Origin: Sphagnum magellanicum
Taxonomy: Eukaryota; Streptophyta; Sphagnopsida; Sphagnales; Sphagnaceae
NCBI GenBank assembly: GCA_021904315.1
Contig: CM038910.1
Location: 22,020,256 to 22,084,255 of the forward strand
Direction: 5' to 3'
Length of the DNA stretch: 64,000 bases
Part shown: positions 1-11,810 of the stretch, one piece after another
Layout of the letters: each line of letters opens with the position of its first letter
How positions within the stretch are numbered: position 1 is the stretch's first letter
Made by a program: the position numbers and the translations under genes
Notes under the pieces: generated by a model
The model's input: the letters and a program-made list of their open reading frames with translations, nothing else
The model's database searches: none
What the model was told of the DNA's origin: nothing

Positions 1-1180
1 AATTTTAATACCTTTCTCCAAAAATGTAGCTCTATCCAAGATTGAGCATCTTCTCTTTGCTATTGCTTCCACTTCACATTGCTCTATCTCCATCAACCTT
101 CGCTATGCTTCTACCATTATCTACACCTCTATGGCTTACTGTATTGTCAATTGCACTTTTGTGAATAATTATTCTTCTTATGCAACAACATTTTTTTCCC
201 TTGCATCCTTCTACATTACATGTGCCTCCACAAAATGATGCTCCTCAGCTTTGTCTTCCTTCGATTTTTCAATGCACACGGATCTATTGATGTAGCTCGT
301 GGTCCTATCCATTCTCTCTTGCACACCAACGTCATCTGCATTTACACAAAAACTCAATTATAAATGTTCTAGTTATATCTGTCTTGAATTATCGTTTATG
401 CAAATTGTATCTTCACATTATACACCTTCCTTTCTACACATTTTGAAGATGATGAATGCGGCAACAATCTTATAGCCAATAGCTGAATATTCAACACTCC
501 TCTTTTTGCTCTTCTCAACTCCTCTTCTACTTCTATTATTTTCAACAATTTTGCTTCTTCCTCATGCCTTTATTTGTGCTCACTCCTCTATGTTTTTTTT
601 TCCCTTGTTATTCAATGTAGTTTTTCAATTGCATTCTTTGCATTCATACTATTGTGAATTCCAAAACTTCAAAAACGCGCACAACTTCTAGCAACAATCG
701 CAAACTGCTTTTGATGGTTACCCCGTTTTTTCTTGTCCTTAAACATCTCACCTATCACGTTCATTTTTTCATCTGCTCGTCATTTTTTAATTAACACATG
801 ATCCTTGAAATTAATATGACCCATCGCTACAAGTTTATGTGACCCTTGTATTGCCACACGGAAGCATTTAACATCATCATTATGAATGAACATCACAAAT
901 TTCATCTTCTAATTACTCCACATCCATAATTGCCCTACATTATTTATACTGACTCCACTTCGTTTGCCTTGTACACTTTCTATTGATTATGCCCATTTAT
1001 CTATTGATTATGAAAACACATTTGGTGATTGTACCAATTTTTCCACTAACTATGTCCATAATTATGATGATTGTGCGAATATTCTTGATTGTCGAATGAA
1101 TACTATTGTTAATTCAACTGATACACTTGACATATCATTTGTAGATTTCTCCATCCCACACTTCTATAATTATTGCTCTT
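1..1180. other. No recognisable gene; possible 3' non-coding end of Gypsy-A
   Basis: AT-rich, pyrimidine-rich sequence with only short chance reading frames (the longest are 61 and 77 codons, with no family resemblance). It lies just beyond the last pol-like coding of the minus-strand gypsy relic, so it may hold that element's 3' non-coding region or LTR. I could not match it to the presumed 5' LTR region above 14975, so no LTR is called. Confidence 0.4.
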
Positions 1181-1499
1181 TTATAGAACGAAAATAAAAA
1201 CTATGTTCATCGTTGGATATTTGATCTGTTTTTTATCTTCATCATTCTTCATTTGTGGTTTCTGTATTTGACATCCTTCATCGTCCTCTTCTATGTCAGA
1301 ATTCGCCTCCTGAATTCCACCTACACGTTTTTCCCAATATATTGGCATTTGTTGTTCTTTTTTTAAAACTTCAAATTCCATGTATTTATAAGGTTTGAGC
1401 TTATTCACATTAAACAACATAGGGTTAGTTTCAAACATTTCAATGGTCACTAATAACACAGTGTTATTTGGCAACACATATTGTACTATGTACTGTTCA

Positions 1500-2400
1500 A
1501 ACGATTTCCTAATAAACTTCCCTAGGTGTGACTTATTACCCTTTGGAAACCACAGAACATAATCACCAAAACTAAATTGTTTTTCCGGATTCTTTTATTG
1601 AATCCATAATGCTCTATTCTTCTATTGAATTCCTACATTTTTTCCAACTTGCATTCTAGCTTCCTGTAACTTTTCAAGCTTTGTAATTCTATTAATTAAA
1701 ACTCTCATTGGAATATTATTTCTCTCATCTCCACCAACAACTAGAATAATGTATTTTATGGGCATTAATAGATGTAATCCATACACTAATTGATATGGCG
1801 TATACCTTATTGTTACTTTGTATGCAGTTTTGTATAAAAATAACATGGTAGATAGATGTTCATCCTAATCTATCTATTTTCACTAACGAACTTGGTCAAC
1901 AATACCCCAAGTACCTTATTAGTAATCTCAACCTACCCATTCCCCTAAGGATAATAAGTTGTAGAATTCACATGTTTCATTAGAAAATGATCCATCAAAT
2001 ACTTAATTGCATCATTAATAAAATGAACTCCTTGATCTATGACTATAATCAAAGAACATCCAAACCTGGTTAATATGCACTCATAAAGAAATTTTGTTGT
2101 GACTATTGTTGTATTAGTTCTCAATGTTTTTGCTTCCACCCACTTAGTAGCATAGTTTGTGACAATAAGAATATATTTGTTCCTTGTATATCTCCCTGTT
2201 AGTTTAATTGGCCCCACAAAATCAAGTTCCCACTTCATAAATGGTTCCTTTGGAAGACTTGTGACCAACTTTGCAAGACTTTGAATTGCCAATCCTCTTG
2301 TTCTTTGACATGCATCACAAGATTTGCAATAATCATGCACGTCCTTATATATAATTCATCACCAATATCTAGCATCCAGTATCTTCCTCTACGTTATTTC
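1500..2400 (-). mobile_element. Gypsy-A integrase region
   Basis: Minus-strand coding shows the zinc-binding tail (CKSCDACQ), the start of the catalytic core (ELDFVGPI) and its middle part ([12 protein letters not shown], then STTYYP). The part below about 1850 resembles the segment that follows the core in gypsy integrases (TPYQLVYG). This is an integration enzyme fossil. It lies 3' of the RNase H region, in the order expected for Ty3/gypsy. Confidence 0.88.
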
Positions 2401-3028
2401 CATTGTAAAATTCCTTCTTAAAGGTCTTTCATGAAATTCTTTCATCACCATTTATGCTTTTGTTGTTGTCAAACATCGTCGTAATCTATTGTTTTGGCCC
2501 ATTCTGTACAATTCACCATTCTTTAGTGTAAAAGGTTATGTTCTCCTAACCAATCTTTGATTCCGCTGCATTGATAACGTGCCCTCAATCTATCTTGTTT
2601 TTTAAAATTATTTTACATCATTCAGCCACTCATGCCTTGTATAAAACAAACTTGCATCTATGGGTTAATCAGGCACACGTGTGTGTTTTGTATTATCTAA
2701 TAATCTTCATAATGCATCTACATCTACATGAGTTTTACTTGGTTTATATGGTCTATGAAATCATATTTGAGGAACAATAATAACCATTTAGCTATTTTCC
2801 CCAAAACCTATGGTTTATTGACCAAATATACCAATACCATATGATTTACATAAAAGACAAACTTATTGTTTAACAAATAATGTTTGAACTTGTGCAAAGA
2901 AAAAACCATTTCTAAAGCCTTTCTCTTTGTTATGTTCAAAAGCCTAAAAGCATACACAATTGATTGATCACTTTTCCCTATTACGTTCTAAGACAACATA
3001 GCCCCCACAACTAGCAAGGATGCATATG
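2401..3028 (-). mobile_element. Gypsy-A RNase H region, part 3' of the copia insertion
   Basis: Short stretches of minus-strand coding in this interval resemble gypsy RNase H (a SDQSIVYAF-like motif and an HKFKHYLL-like motif). The upstream part of the same domain lies on the far side of the copia element, beginning at about 9150. This shows that the copia entered the RNase H region. Confidence 0.7.
3024..3028 (+). repeat. Left target-site duplication of the copia element
   Basis: The five bases ATATG directly before the 5' LTR pair with GTATG directly after the 3' LTR (9150-9154). Four of five bases match, as expected for a 5-bp duplication with one later change. Confidence 0.8.
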
Positions 3029-3341
3029 TGTTGAGAATTCAAGCTCAACTAGTTAGGTTTCATTAGTTACTGGAGTAGGAAAGTAACTAGGTTACTTTCA
3101 CAAGGTTGAATTACTTTCGTTACTTATTTTAGTTTGGTTATTTGTGGTTTGGTCTTGTAGTTAAATACCTTGGTGTTGATGGTTTGCTTCTCTTTTCTTC
3201 ATTACACAAGTTTGTGTATTTCTTGTGACAAGAACCTTGGAGAGTTCTTGATGTTGTGTTTTGTGTTGTGAGCATTATGTTCTAGTTTCCTTTCAATAAA
3301 GATTTATGTTTGCACTTGAGTAGATCTCCTATTTGTTAACA
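3029..3341 (+). repeat. Copia 5' LTR (313 bp)
   Basis: It starts TGTTGAGAATTC and ends TTGTTAACA. It matches 8837-9149 at all but one position. It contains an AATAAA signal at 3295-3300 near its 3' end. A perfect 9-bp inverted repeat lies at 3079-3099 (GAAAGTAAC, three-base spacer, then its complement). A diverged solo copy sits at 30892-31204. Confidence 0.98.
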
Positions 3342-3355
3342 TGGTATTAGAGCTT
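3342..3355 (+). promoter_or_regulatory. Primer-binding site, initiator tRNA-Met type
   Basis: TGGTATTAGAGCTT follows the 5' LTR with no gap. It closely resembles the TGGTATCAGAGC sequence that plant copia elements use to prime minus-strand DNA synthesis from tRNA-Met. Confidence 0.92.
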
Positions 3356-4448
3356 AGGTTGTTTAGTGAGAAAGTTGAAAGAGGTATAAAACTAGAAAGT
3401 TTCTAGAACTAGAGCTTGAGAATCTCTAGTAATATCATAGGAGTTTTTCAAGTGCAAAGAGAAAAAGGGAAAGGGAAGAAGTGAAGAGAAAGAAAAGAAA
3501 AGAAAAGAGGTGAGAGGAGATCAACATATCAAAGTTGTGGAAGTCAGATCTTTAAACCTAGATCTAGATCTACTGTGAAAAGATCTTGAAGTGAAACTTG
3601 GAGGGATTGTAGAAGACTATAAGACGCTTCTATTCTCAAATTTTCAAAAGAAAAAGATATGTTTTGTGAGAGTTATGAGCTTTTGAAGACTCTGTGCCAG
3701 ATCTGGTTTTTTGGTCATATCTCCTTTGTTTGAGCTTTTTTGAATCTGCAACTTTGGGATCTTATAGATCATATAGGAATACATGTGTAAGAGAAATTTC
3801 ATGTCATTTGGATTTATATTGAGAAAGATCCAAGCATCTAAAGTTTCAGTCTCAGTTTTGAAGTCAGTTTCTTTTAGAAGTGATATCTCTTTGTGGTCAT
3901 CATTAATAGAGCTGAAATTTTGAGCAGATATAGAAGACATATATGTTATGTGTCTCCCAAAATCTCAAGGATTTTGGAGTTGCTGAGAGCAAGTTGTAAG
4001 TCATTTTGTGTTCAGGTCCCAGTTTGAGGTGACTTCAAAGAAGTAGCAAGATCTCCCATTTTATGAAGTTAAATGAGCTGAAATTTTGAGAGAAGTTAGT
4101 AGACATAGTTGTTCATGTTTCACCAGAAGTTCAAAACGATTCAAGGTCATATGTGTGTGGAGTAGCTTGCAAAGTTGCTGTGACAAAAGTTGTTTTGAGA
4201 AGACATCAAAGCAAAGTTTTGAAGTGGAGCAAATACATCTTGGGAGAACTTGAAGGAAGGAGTTTCGAGATTGGGAAGCGCAAATACATTATCAAGACCT
4301 TCGTACAAAAGTGTGGTATGTAATCATGTACTTAATACCATACGAAATATTATATGAGATACGTACCTATACGTAAAACCTATGTATAGTATAGAATTTC
4401 GTATAATACTCAAGACATACATACATATGCAAGGTCCATATGGTTCAG

Positions 4449-4532
4449 CCCTAACCCTAACCCTAATCCTAGAAACCTAAGGAAGGAAAACCCTAACCCT
4501 AACCCTAGAAACCCAAGGAAGGAATTAAAATC
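4449..4532 (+). repeat. Telomere-like CCCTAA repeats in the copia leader
   Basis: Three CCCTAA-type units occur at 4449-4466 and again at 4491-4508. Each is followed by an AGAAACC.AAGGAAGGA block, so the whole is a tandem duplication of about 42 bp. The unit is TTAGGG-type rather than the usual plant TTTAGGG. It lies just before the gag start and is internal to a retroelement, not a chromosome end. Confidence 0.85.
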
Positions 4533-4572
4533 ATTCTGAAACCCCAAGAAGACATTGAGTGGTGCCTTCAGA

Positions 4573-7500
4573 GATGGCGGACGGCCTTTCTCAAATTGCA
4601 ATTGAGAAACTAAACAAGAACAATTTCCAAGTGTGGAAATTTAAGATTATGAATTTCTTGATGGGGAAAGGCTACTGGGAATTCATAACTGGTGATGAGA
4701 CAGAACCTCCTCTCCCAGAAACCCCACACAACAGCAAATTCAAGCTAATAAAACTTGGCATGAAAAAGAAAAGAAAGTCTTGTATTGGCTTTCTGTGAGT
4801 GTGTCTGATTCCATGATTGTGCATATTCAAGATGCAAAATCACCCAAGCAAGCTTGGGATACATTGGTGAAGATGTATAGCACCAATACACAAGCCCGCA
4901 AAATGCAGCTCAAACAAGAGTTGCATAATCTCCAGAAAAACAAAATGAACATCAATGACTATTCTACAAAGGTGAAAAACCTTGCAGATGCTCTTGCATC
5001 TATAGGAGCCCCTGTAGATGATGAAGATTTAATGGTTGCGACCTTAAATCTTGGCAAAGACTATAGCCAATTCCGTACTTCAATTGTAGTTCGAGAAACA
5101 TTTCCCAACTTCCAAGATTTAATAACACTACTTATAAGTGAAGAGATGAGAATTGTTGGTACTTCATCCAATGGAGGATCACAAGAAAGTGTTTTCTACT
5201 CAAATACCAATAGAGGTAGAGGCAAAGGTGGTAAAACCTCATTTCGAGGTCGACCTGGAAGCTCGCATGGTGGACATCATCAACATGAAGGTCAAGCTCA
5301 TGGAGGTGGACGAGGAAACTTTGGAGGAAGAGGAAGTCGAGGAAGTCGTGGAGGTCTTGGTGGAAGCCATCGAGGTCAACAACCAAATAGTGATTCAAAT
5401 TGCTACTACTGCGGGAAACCTGGGCACATGGCCAAGAACTGTTATCAAAGGAAGCATGATGCACGAAGTGGAAAGCTACAACAAGGGAATTATGCATCAA
5501 CTAGCAATCAAGGTGATGAGCAACTGTTTGTGATGCAGCACATGGCAAATTCAATGATAGGAGGTGTATCAGATAACAATGTCTGGTATGTGGATTTTGG
5601 AGCTTCAAACCACATGACTAGCCATGGAGAATGGTTTAGAGACGCAAAGGATTTGAAGACACCAGGGTTTGTGGAAACTGGTGATGACACTACACATCCC
5701 ATCACACAGATTGGCAAGGTGCCATTGTCCATGCAAGATGGGCAAACAAAGTACCTGAAAGATGTACTTCATGTTCCAACCATAACAAAAAATTTGGTCT
5801 CCGTAGGCCAGATGGTGGAACAAGGTTTACAGGTGACATTTAACCCAAATGGATGTTTTGTGGAAGACATGAAAAACCAAGGAAAATTGATTGCAAAAGG
5901 AGAAAGGAATGGACGAATGTTCACCTTGGATGTGAACATGCCTGAGGTGAATTCCATGTTATTCACACATGGAAAAGGAGTTGGAGACATTGGAATTTGG
6001 CACAAGCGGGTTGGCCATGTTAATCTCCAACGTCTTAAGCTCATGGAGAAACAAAAACTTGTTGGAGGTCTTCCCAAATTTGGAGCAGAAGAGGTGATGT
6101 CAAAGGTTTGTGAAGCGTGCCAATTGGGGAAGCAAGCTAGGCATCCATTCCCAACTCAAACAATTCATGTAAGTTCCAAACCTTTGGAAATGATCCACTC
6201 AAATGTGTGGACCACGAAGACAGAATCCATTGGAGGATGCAAGTACTACGTGAGTTTCATTGATGACCACACAAGGAAGGTGTGGGTCTACTTCATGAAA
6301 CACAAAGGTGAAGTGTTTCAACATTTTTTGCATTTCAAAGCAATGGTGGAAAAGGAGAAGGGTGTGAGCATCAAATGCCTAAGGTCCGATGGAGGGGGAG
6401 AATATTTTTCAAATGAATTCAGTGAGTACTTGAAGGAGCATGGGATTCAAAGGAAATACTCATGTAGTTATTCCCCACAACAGAATGGAGTTGCTGAAAG
6501 GAAAAACAGGCACATTGCAGAAATAGCACGTGCCATGTTGAATGAGAAGAATTTGCCAAATTACTTTTGGGCAGAAGCGGTAGCAACTGCAGTCTACATC
6601 ATGAATCGAACACCCACAGTGGCAGTTCATGGCATGACACCTGAAGAAAAATTCACAGGCAAGAAACCCGATGTTTCTCACCTCAGAGTGTTTGGTTGCA
6701 TTGCATACGTGCATGTTCCTGATGAAAAGAGATCAAAACTAGACCCAAAAGCTGAAAAATGTATCTTCATTGGATACTCCTCAGAACAAAAGGGATATAG
6801 ATGTTTCAATCCTTCCACTCGGAAGTTGCAAGTGAGTAGAGATGTTGTGTTTGATGAGATGGCTAGTTGGTATTCACCACTGAAGGTAGCAGAAGATGGA
6901 GAAGCTAGAAATGGTGATGTTTCATCAAATGTGGAACAAGAATCACAATTAATTAGTGGACCACAAGAGTCTCCAATTAGTGGGTCCAGTAGCACTCCAT
7001 GGAAAGGAAGATTAAAATCTTCAAACATTGTACATGGTAGTTCTCAAACATCATCTAGAAATCTTCATGTAGATGGAGAATCAAGTGAGTCAGAGAAAAA
7101 TGAGGGTGAAGAATCAAGAATCGCCTCAGTTACTACTCCTAGAGCTCGGATGGCCAAGAAAGCTTTGAAAACACCTGACAACAATAGTGGAGTACGAAGA
7201 TCCACACGAGTCAAGTACACTGTACAAAGACTCACATATGATGGCTTTGTAGCTCATCATTACGCATACATGGTGAGAGTTATACAAGAGGTTGAACCCA
7301 CTTGTTTTGAACAAGCGGTTGGAAACCCTAAGTGGGACAATGCCATGGATGAAGAAATGGCAACTTTGGATGCGAAGCTACTTGGGAATTGGTAGCTTTA
7401 CCAGAAGACAAGAAAGCAATTGGGTGCAAATGGGTGTACAAAGTCAAACACAATGCAGATGGATCTGTGAGCAGATACAAAGCAAGATTGGTTGCCAAAG

Positions 7501-8792
7501 GTTATGCCCAAACGTATGGCATAGACTATGAGGAGACCTATAGTCCAGTTGCCAAAATGACAACTGTAAGAGCAATCATTGCTATGGCAGCAGCAAAAGG
7601 ATGGTCTTTACATCAAATGGATGTAAAGAATGCCTTTTTTCATGGAGATTTACAGGAAGAAGTGTACATGGAACAACCACCAGGTTATGTGGACCAAACA
7701 CATCCTAACTTGGTTTGTAGGTTGAAGAAAGCTTTGTATGGCTTGAAGCAAGCTCCTAGAGCTTGGTCAGACAAGATAGGTCAGTATCTTGTCACAAGTG
7801 GATTTCAAACATCCAATGCAGATTTTTCATTATATGTGAAAAAGACAGATCATGGGATTGTAGTCATAGTCATCTATGTTGATGACTTGATTATCACAGG
7901 AGATAGTGATGCAGACATCTCTGATTTGAAGAAGCTTTTGAAGCAAAAGTTTGAGATGAAGGATTTGGGAGAGTTGCGTTATTTCCTCGGCATTGAGGTA
8001 ATCTAGTCTCCTAAAGGGATATGGTTACTACAAAGGCAATATGCCTTGAACAAATTGTCCGAATATGGGATGACGGGTTGTAAACCCATTTCAATTCCAT
8101 TGGAGCAAAATGTGAAGTTAAGTGCAGATGAAGGAGACCTCGTGGAGGATACCACTATGTATAGACGCATAGTGGGGAGTTTGATTTACATGACCATCAC
8201 AAGGCCAGATTTGAGTTATGCAGTTGGAGTGATGAGTCAATTCATGCAAACACCACGAAAGCCACATTTGGATGTAGTGAGGTGCATACTGAGGTACATA
8301 AAACATACCTTGCAGTGTGGAATTTTTTATGAAGCCAAGAGCCAGTTACAAGTACATGGATACACGGATGCTGATTGGGTTGGCAATGTTTCAGATAAAA
8401 GATCAACGAGTGGTTTCATGTTTTCTTTTGGAAGTGGTGCTATTAGTTGGAGCAGTAAGAAACAACCAACAATTGCACTATCAAGCACGGAGGCAGAATA
8501 CAGAAGTGCAGCAATTGTTGCATGTGAAGTAATTTGGTTACAAAAACTACTCTCAGATTTGGGACAGTCAGTGGATGCTCCTATTATCATCTATTGTGAT
8601 AACATTAGTAGCATACTACTTGCTAACAACCCGGTCTATCATGCTAGGACAAAGCACATTGAGGTGCACTACCACTTTATTAGAGAAAAAGTTCTAGCAA
8701 AAGAAATTGACCTCATTCATGTCAGTACTGAAGATCAAGTTGCTGACAATTTCACAAAGGCTTTAGGTACAGACAAGCTAAGGAAGTTTTGA
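4573..8792 (+). mobile_element. Copia gag-pol coding region
   Basis: Domains in order: gag from an ATG near 4573 (MADGLSQIAIEKLNKNNF), a glycine/arginine-rich linker, a zinc knuckle CYYCGKPGHMAKNC at 5401-5442, and an aspartic protease near 5585. The integrase zinc-binding region is near 6000-6140 (CEACQLGK) and its core near 6180-6540 (SFIDDHT, LRSDGGGEY, NGVAERKN). RT is at about 7400-8010 (VKNAFFHGDL, YVDDLIITG) and RNase H at about 8350-8780 (YTDADWVG, LSSTEAEYR). Integrase before RT is the copia hallmark. The region looks nearly complete with about three breaks. Confidence 0.95.
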
Positions 8793-8827
8793 AAAATGCT
8801 TGGTGTATTATAAGTGGATTTGAGCTT

Positions 8828-8836
8828 AAGGGGGAG
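8828..8836 (+). promoter_or_regulatory. Copia polypurine tract
   Basis: AAGGGGGAG directly abuts the 3' LTR, the position and composition expected for the plus-strand primer of reverse transcription. Confidence 0.9.
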
Positions 8837-9149
8837 TGTTGAGAATTCAAGCTCAACTAGTTAGGTTTCATTAGTTACTGGAGTAGGAAAGTAACTAGGT
8901 TACTTTCACAAGGTTGAATTACTTTCATTACTTATTTTAGTTTGGTTATTTGTGGTTTGGTCTTGTAGTTAAATACCTTGGTGTTGATGGTTTGCTTCTC
9001 TTTTCTTCATTACACAAGTTTGTGTATTTCTTGTGACAAGAACCTTGGAGAGTTCTTGATGTTGTGTTTTGTGTTGTGAGCATTATGTTCTAGTTTCCTT
9101 TCAATAAAGATTTATGTTTGCACTTGAGTAGATCTCCTATTTGTTAACA
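8837..9149 (+). repeat. Copia 3' LTR (313 bp)
   Basis: Same length and ends as 3029-3341, with one base different (TTTCATTAC here, TTTCGTTAC in the 5' copy). The solo copy at 30892-31204 agrees with the 5' version, so the change arose in this 3' copy. The 9-bp inverted repeat is kept at 8887-8907. Confidence 0.98.
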
Positions 9150-10850
9150 GTATGAACATGAAATTCCACCTGCCAATTTGGTGATATCAATATCGGTGCT
9201 TCAATATACTTTTGTTTAATCAATTATTAAGCCTTTTAACATTCTTTTGTCCAAAGAAAAGTCTTTGTCTTTTTGGTCAATTTAGTAATAGGTGCCATAA
9301 TTGTAGTGAAATGTTTTATAAAACATCTATAAAATTGTGCCATCCCATTGAATACTTGAATTTTTTGGGCATTTTTAGGTGGTGGCATGTTTACAGTTGC
9401 ATGTATTTTCTTTGGATCTAGTAGTTTGCCTTCCTTGGAAATAATGAAACCCAATATCATCCCTAAAAATACCGTAAATGCACATTTGTTTGGATTTAAA
9501 CTAATGCCATATTTTCTACACTTTTGAAAACATAGTTTAAGCTTCTGCAAATGACTTTCCATGTCACTATACATTGTAAAGTCATCCAGGAATATCTTCA
9601 TAAAACTATCCAAATATTTTTTGTGTCGCAACCCTACTTGGGAGAGTGTGAGGATGAGACTCACACTCCCGAAATGGGGACTTGGGAGTCCTCCAGGACT
9701 CCTGAAACTTCAGAGTTCGATTGTAGGGGTCAAAATACCTTGCATTAGGGCGTTCTTTATATCACTAGAAAGCTATTGAAGTGTAGATGTCGAAAATGGC
9801 CTCACATGGACCATTTGGACATTTGCAACACAAGTTATGGCAAAAAGAAGGGCCGGGAGTCAAATTGGCAGTTTGACTCCCAACTATTAAAAGTCGGGAA
9901 TCGACCCGACCCTAGTGTGTAGGTGGAGTGCAGCACACCGTTGGAAAGCTCTTGAGGAGAGCTACACGTTTGCTTTAGACCTCATTTCAATTGGAGGTCT
10001 GAGCAAAGAGTTATGATCGTGAAAAGTCCCAGGAGTCCAAATCGGGACAATTTCGGGACTCCTCCTTGGGAGTCCCGGGACAAAAAACCATTTGGATGTG
10101 GGTGCCACAGAAAGGCACAGAATATACTATATGGGAGAAGGTGGTGGCTTCCCTCGAGTCCGGGCTATGATGAATCAAGTGAGTCCAGAATTGCCCGTGG
10201 CTTGTCCTAGCACCAAGGGTGCTCTAAAATGTGAACTAACCAACTTGTTGGTTGGTTTGATGTAGGTTCAAGTGAATAGCTTGTCATTCTTCCCAGTCCC
10301 ATCCTGGAGCTTCAACACGCCCCTCTACCCCTTCTAATGCTGAGAGCTGGGAGCGTGCCCCGAGTTTTTCATAATTCCACTGTGAGAGTGATTTAGACCC
10401 AACTTGGGTCTAACTAGGGACTTGGGAGCGCGTCATTCTGAATGTTTTGGTCATGACTCTCTTATATGTTGGAGGTCCATTTTTAATTCCAAACAACATC
10501 ACCTTCCATATTAAAACCCCCCAGTTTATAACAAATGTAATTTGTAACAAATGCAATCTTATATTTGTCCTCTTTAGCTATAAAATTTGATGATATCATA
10601 AATATCCATCTAAGAAGGAATATGCTTTATACCCTGTTACTGTGTTCAACACCTCATCTATGAAAGGTAATGGGTGTGGATCCTTCTTTGTGGCTATATT
10701 TAATTTTTTGAAATCTCTACAAATTTTCAGCTTGCCATTTTTCTTGGGTGGTACTACTATGGGTGACAACCATGTAGCTTCTTCTATAGATTCAATGAAT
10801 CCAACTGCTAACAATTTATCTATATCTTATTTGACTGTTGTAGCATAATT
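9150..10850 (-). mobile_element. Gypsy-A reverse transcriptase and start of RNase H
   Basis: Minus-strand coding at about 10596-10814 shows the RT N-terminal part (PIVVPPKKNGKLKICRDF, YSFLDG). That at about 9236-9600 shows the catalytic region (MKIFLDDFTMYS) and the following connection (FLGMILGFIISKEG, MAQFYRCFIKHF). A solo LTR at 9624-10435 splits the two. The stretch from 9150 to about 9235 reads as RNase H-like up to the copia junction. Confidence 0.88.
9624..10435 (+). mobile_element. Solo LTR, TGTCGCAACC family, copy 1 (812 bp)
   Basis: Starts TGTCGCAACCCTA and ends GCGCGTCA. It is flanked by TTTTG (9619-9623) and TTCTG (10436-10440), a 5-bp target repeat with one difference. Gypsy-A RT coding lies on both sides, which fixes the borders. 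It has no coding capacity. It is GC-richer than its surroundings and full of GGGAGTC/GACTCCC motifs, including a hairpin at 9849-9887. Other copies are at 21400-21934, 21948-22922 and 27838-28709. No internal retroelement region is seen beside any copy, so all are read as solo or partial LTRs. Confidence 0.85.
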
Positions 10851-11479
10851 TGGATTTTATCTGTACTTGGCTTAATGTGTTGGTAGTATAGTAATGTCCA
10901 ACTCAATTCTATGTTATTTTAGCTTTAATGGAATCCCTTTAAGATCTTCGTATGTCCATGCAAAAACATCTTTGGATTCCTTCAACAGTTGCTCCACTTC
11001 TAGCACCTTGCTTATTTCCAGTTGTGCATTAATATTCACCATTTGTGGTTCTGCATTAGTTCCCAAATTGATCTTCAGTTAACGTCCATCCAACTATCTA
11101 CAATCCTTGTGCTTTGATGTTTACTGGAATTTCATCCACTACAACATTCCCTAGTTGATGTATATAATACATCTTTAGATACACATTATCCTTTAAAGCT
11201 ACTTTTGGCTCATATTTGTTGCTAGGTATCTACCTTTCTATGCTTTGTACTTCAAATCCTTGTTCTAAAATACTTGTCTTCACATCTATATCCATGATCC
11301 CCACATCTATGGTTTCATAGATTGAATTGTCTTAAGTAAACTGATTATTCCTATGGAGAACAATTTTGGTTTTATAGCAAAGATGATATCTTCTTCTTCA
11401 TTTGTGACGCCATTCTAATAATTGTAGTACAATAACATTTTTGGTCTTCTTACTTCACTTCCCAAATGTTTGGTAACTA

Positions 11480-11810
11480 TAATTGTTTAGACTATCCCAT
11501 TCCCTTGTATGGTAACAATGTTACTTCCATAATCATGTGCCATTTTAACATCCCTCAACCATGGTCTCCCCAACAACATGGAATAACTAGAATCTACCAC
11601 AATATTTTGAAGTATAGTAAACGTAGTTATGTAAGGAATGCCATGAACATATATCTTCAAATCTTTTATCAACCCCATTAGTTTTGTGGTTGTTTGATCT
11701 ACCATCCTCAAATTATATGGTGCAGGTTTAAACTTTGGAAACCCCAACCTTAATCTCATTTGTTCTATGATAATATTAACTCCAAAACCTCCATCCAGCA
11801 ACACATCTTT
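11480..11810 (-). mobile_element. Gypsy-A aspartic protease-like region
   Basis: Minus-strand coding begins with LLDGGFGVNIIIE and ends with MLLGRPWLRD, the two flanks of a gypsy retropepsin. A matching segment of Gypsy-B lies at about 32210-32560 (LDGGSDVNIILE, HLGRPWL), so the two elements share a lineage. Confidence 0.8.

Larger units (their letters stand above)
3029..9149 (+). mobile_element. Young Ty1/copia LTR retrotransposon, full length
   Basis: A complete structure of 6121 bp. It has 313-bp LTRs starting TGTTG and ending AACA, a tRNA-Met-type primer site, a leader, gag with a CCHC zinc knuckle, protease, integrase, RT and RNase H in copia order, a polypurine tract and the 3' LTR. 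Near-perfect 5-bp target repeats flank it. The two LTRs differ at a single base (a CG to CA type change), so the insertion is young; an absolute age needs the species' clock. The coding region is nearly whole but has a few breaks (about three), so this copy is probably not autonomous. The internal similarity is closest to the Tork/Tnt1-like side of copia (inference). It lies within the RNase H region of Gypsy-A. Confidence 0.97.

Noticed and set aside
4449-4508. Chromosome end or interstitial telomere
   Set aside because: Too few units, and it lies inside a retroelement leader.
4410-4601. Minus-strand frame reading repeated FLGLGLG units
   Set aside because: It is a by-product of the CCCTAA repeats in the copia leader.
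5132-7314. Several open frames overlapping copia gag-pol in other frames
   Set aside because: They are shadows of the real plus-strand polyprotein, with no independent similarity.
9551-9779. Plus-strand frames across the left border of the 9624 LTR
   Set aside because: They span the element junction and match no family.
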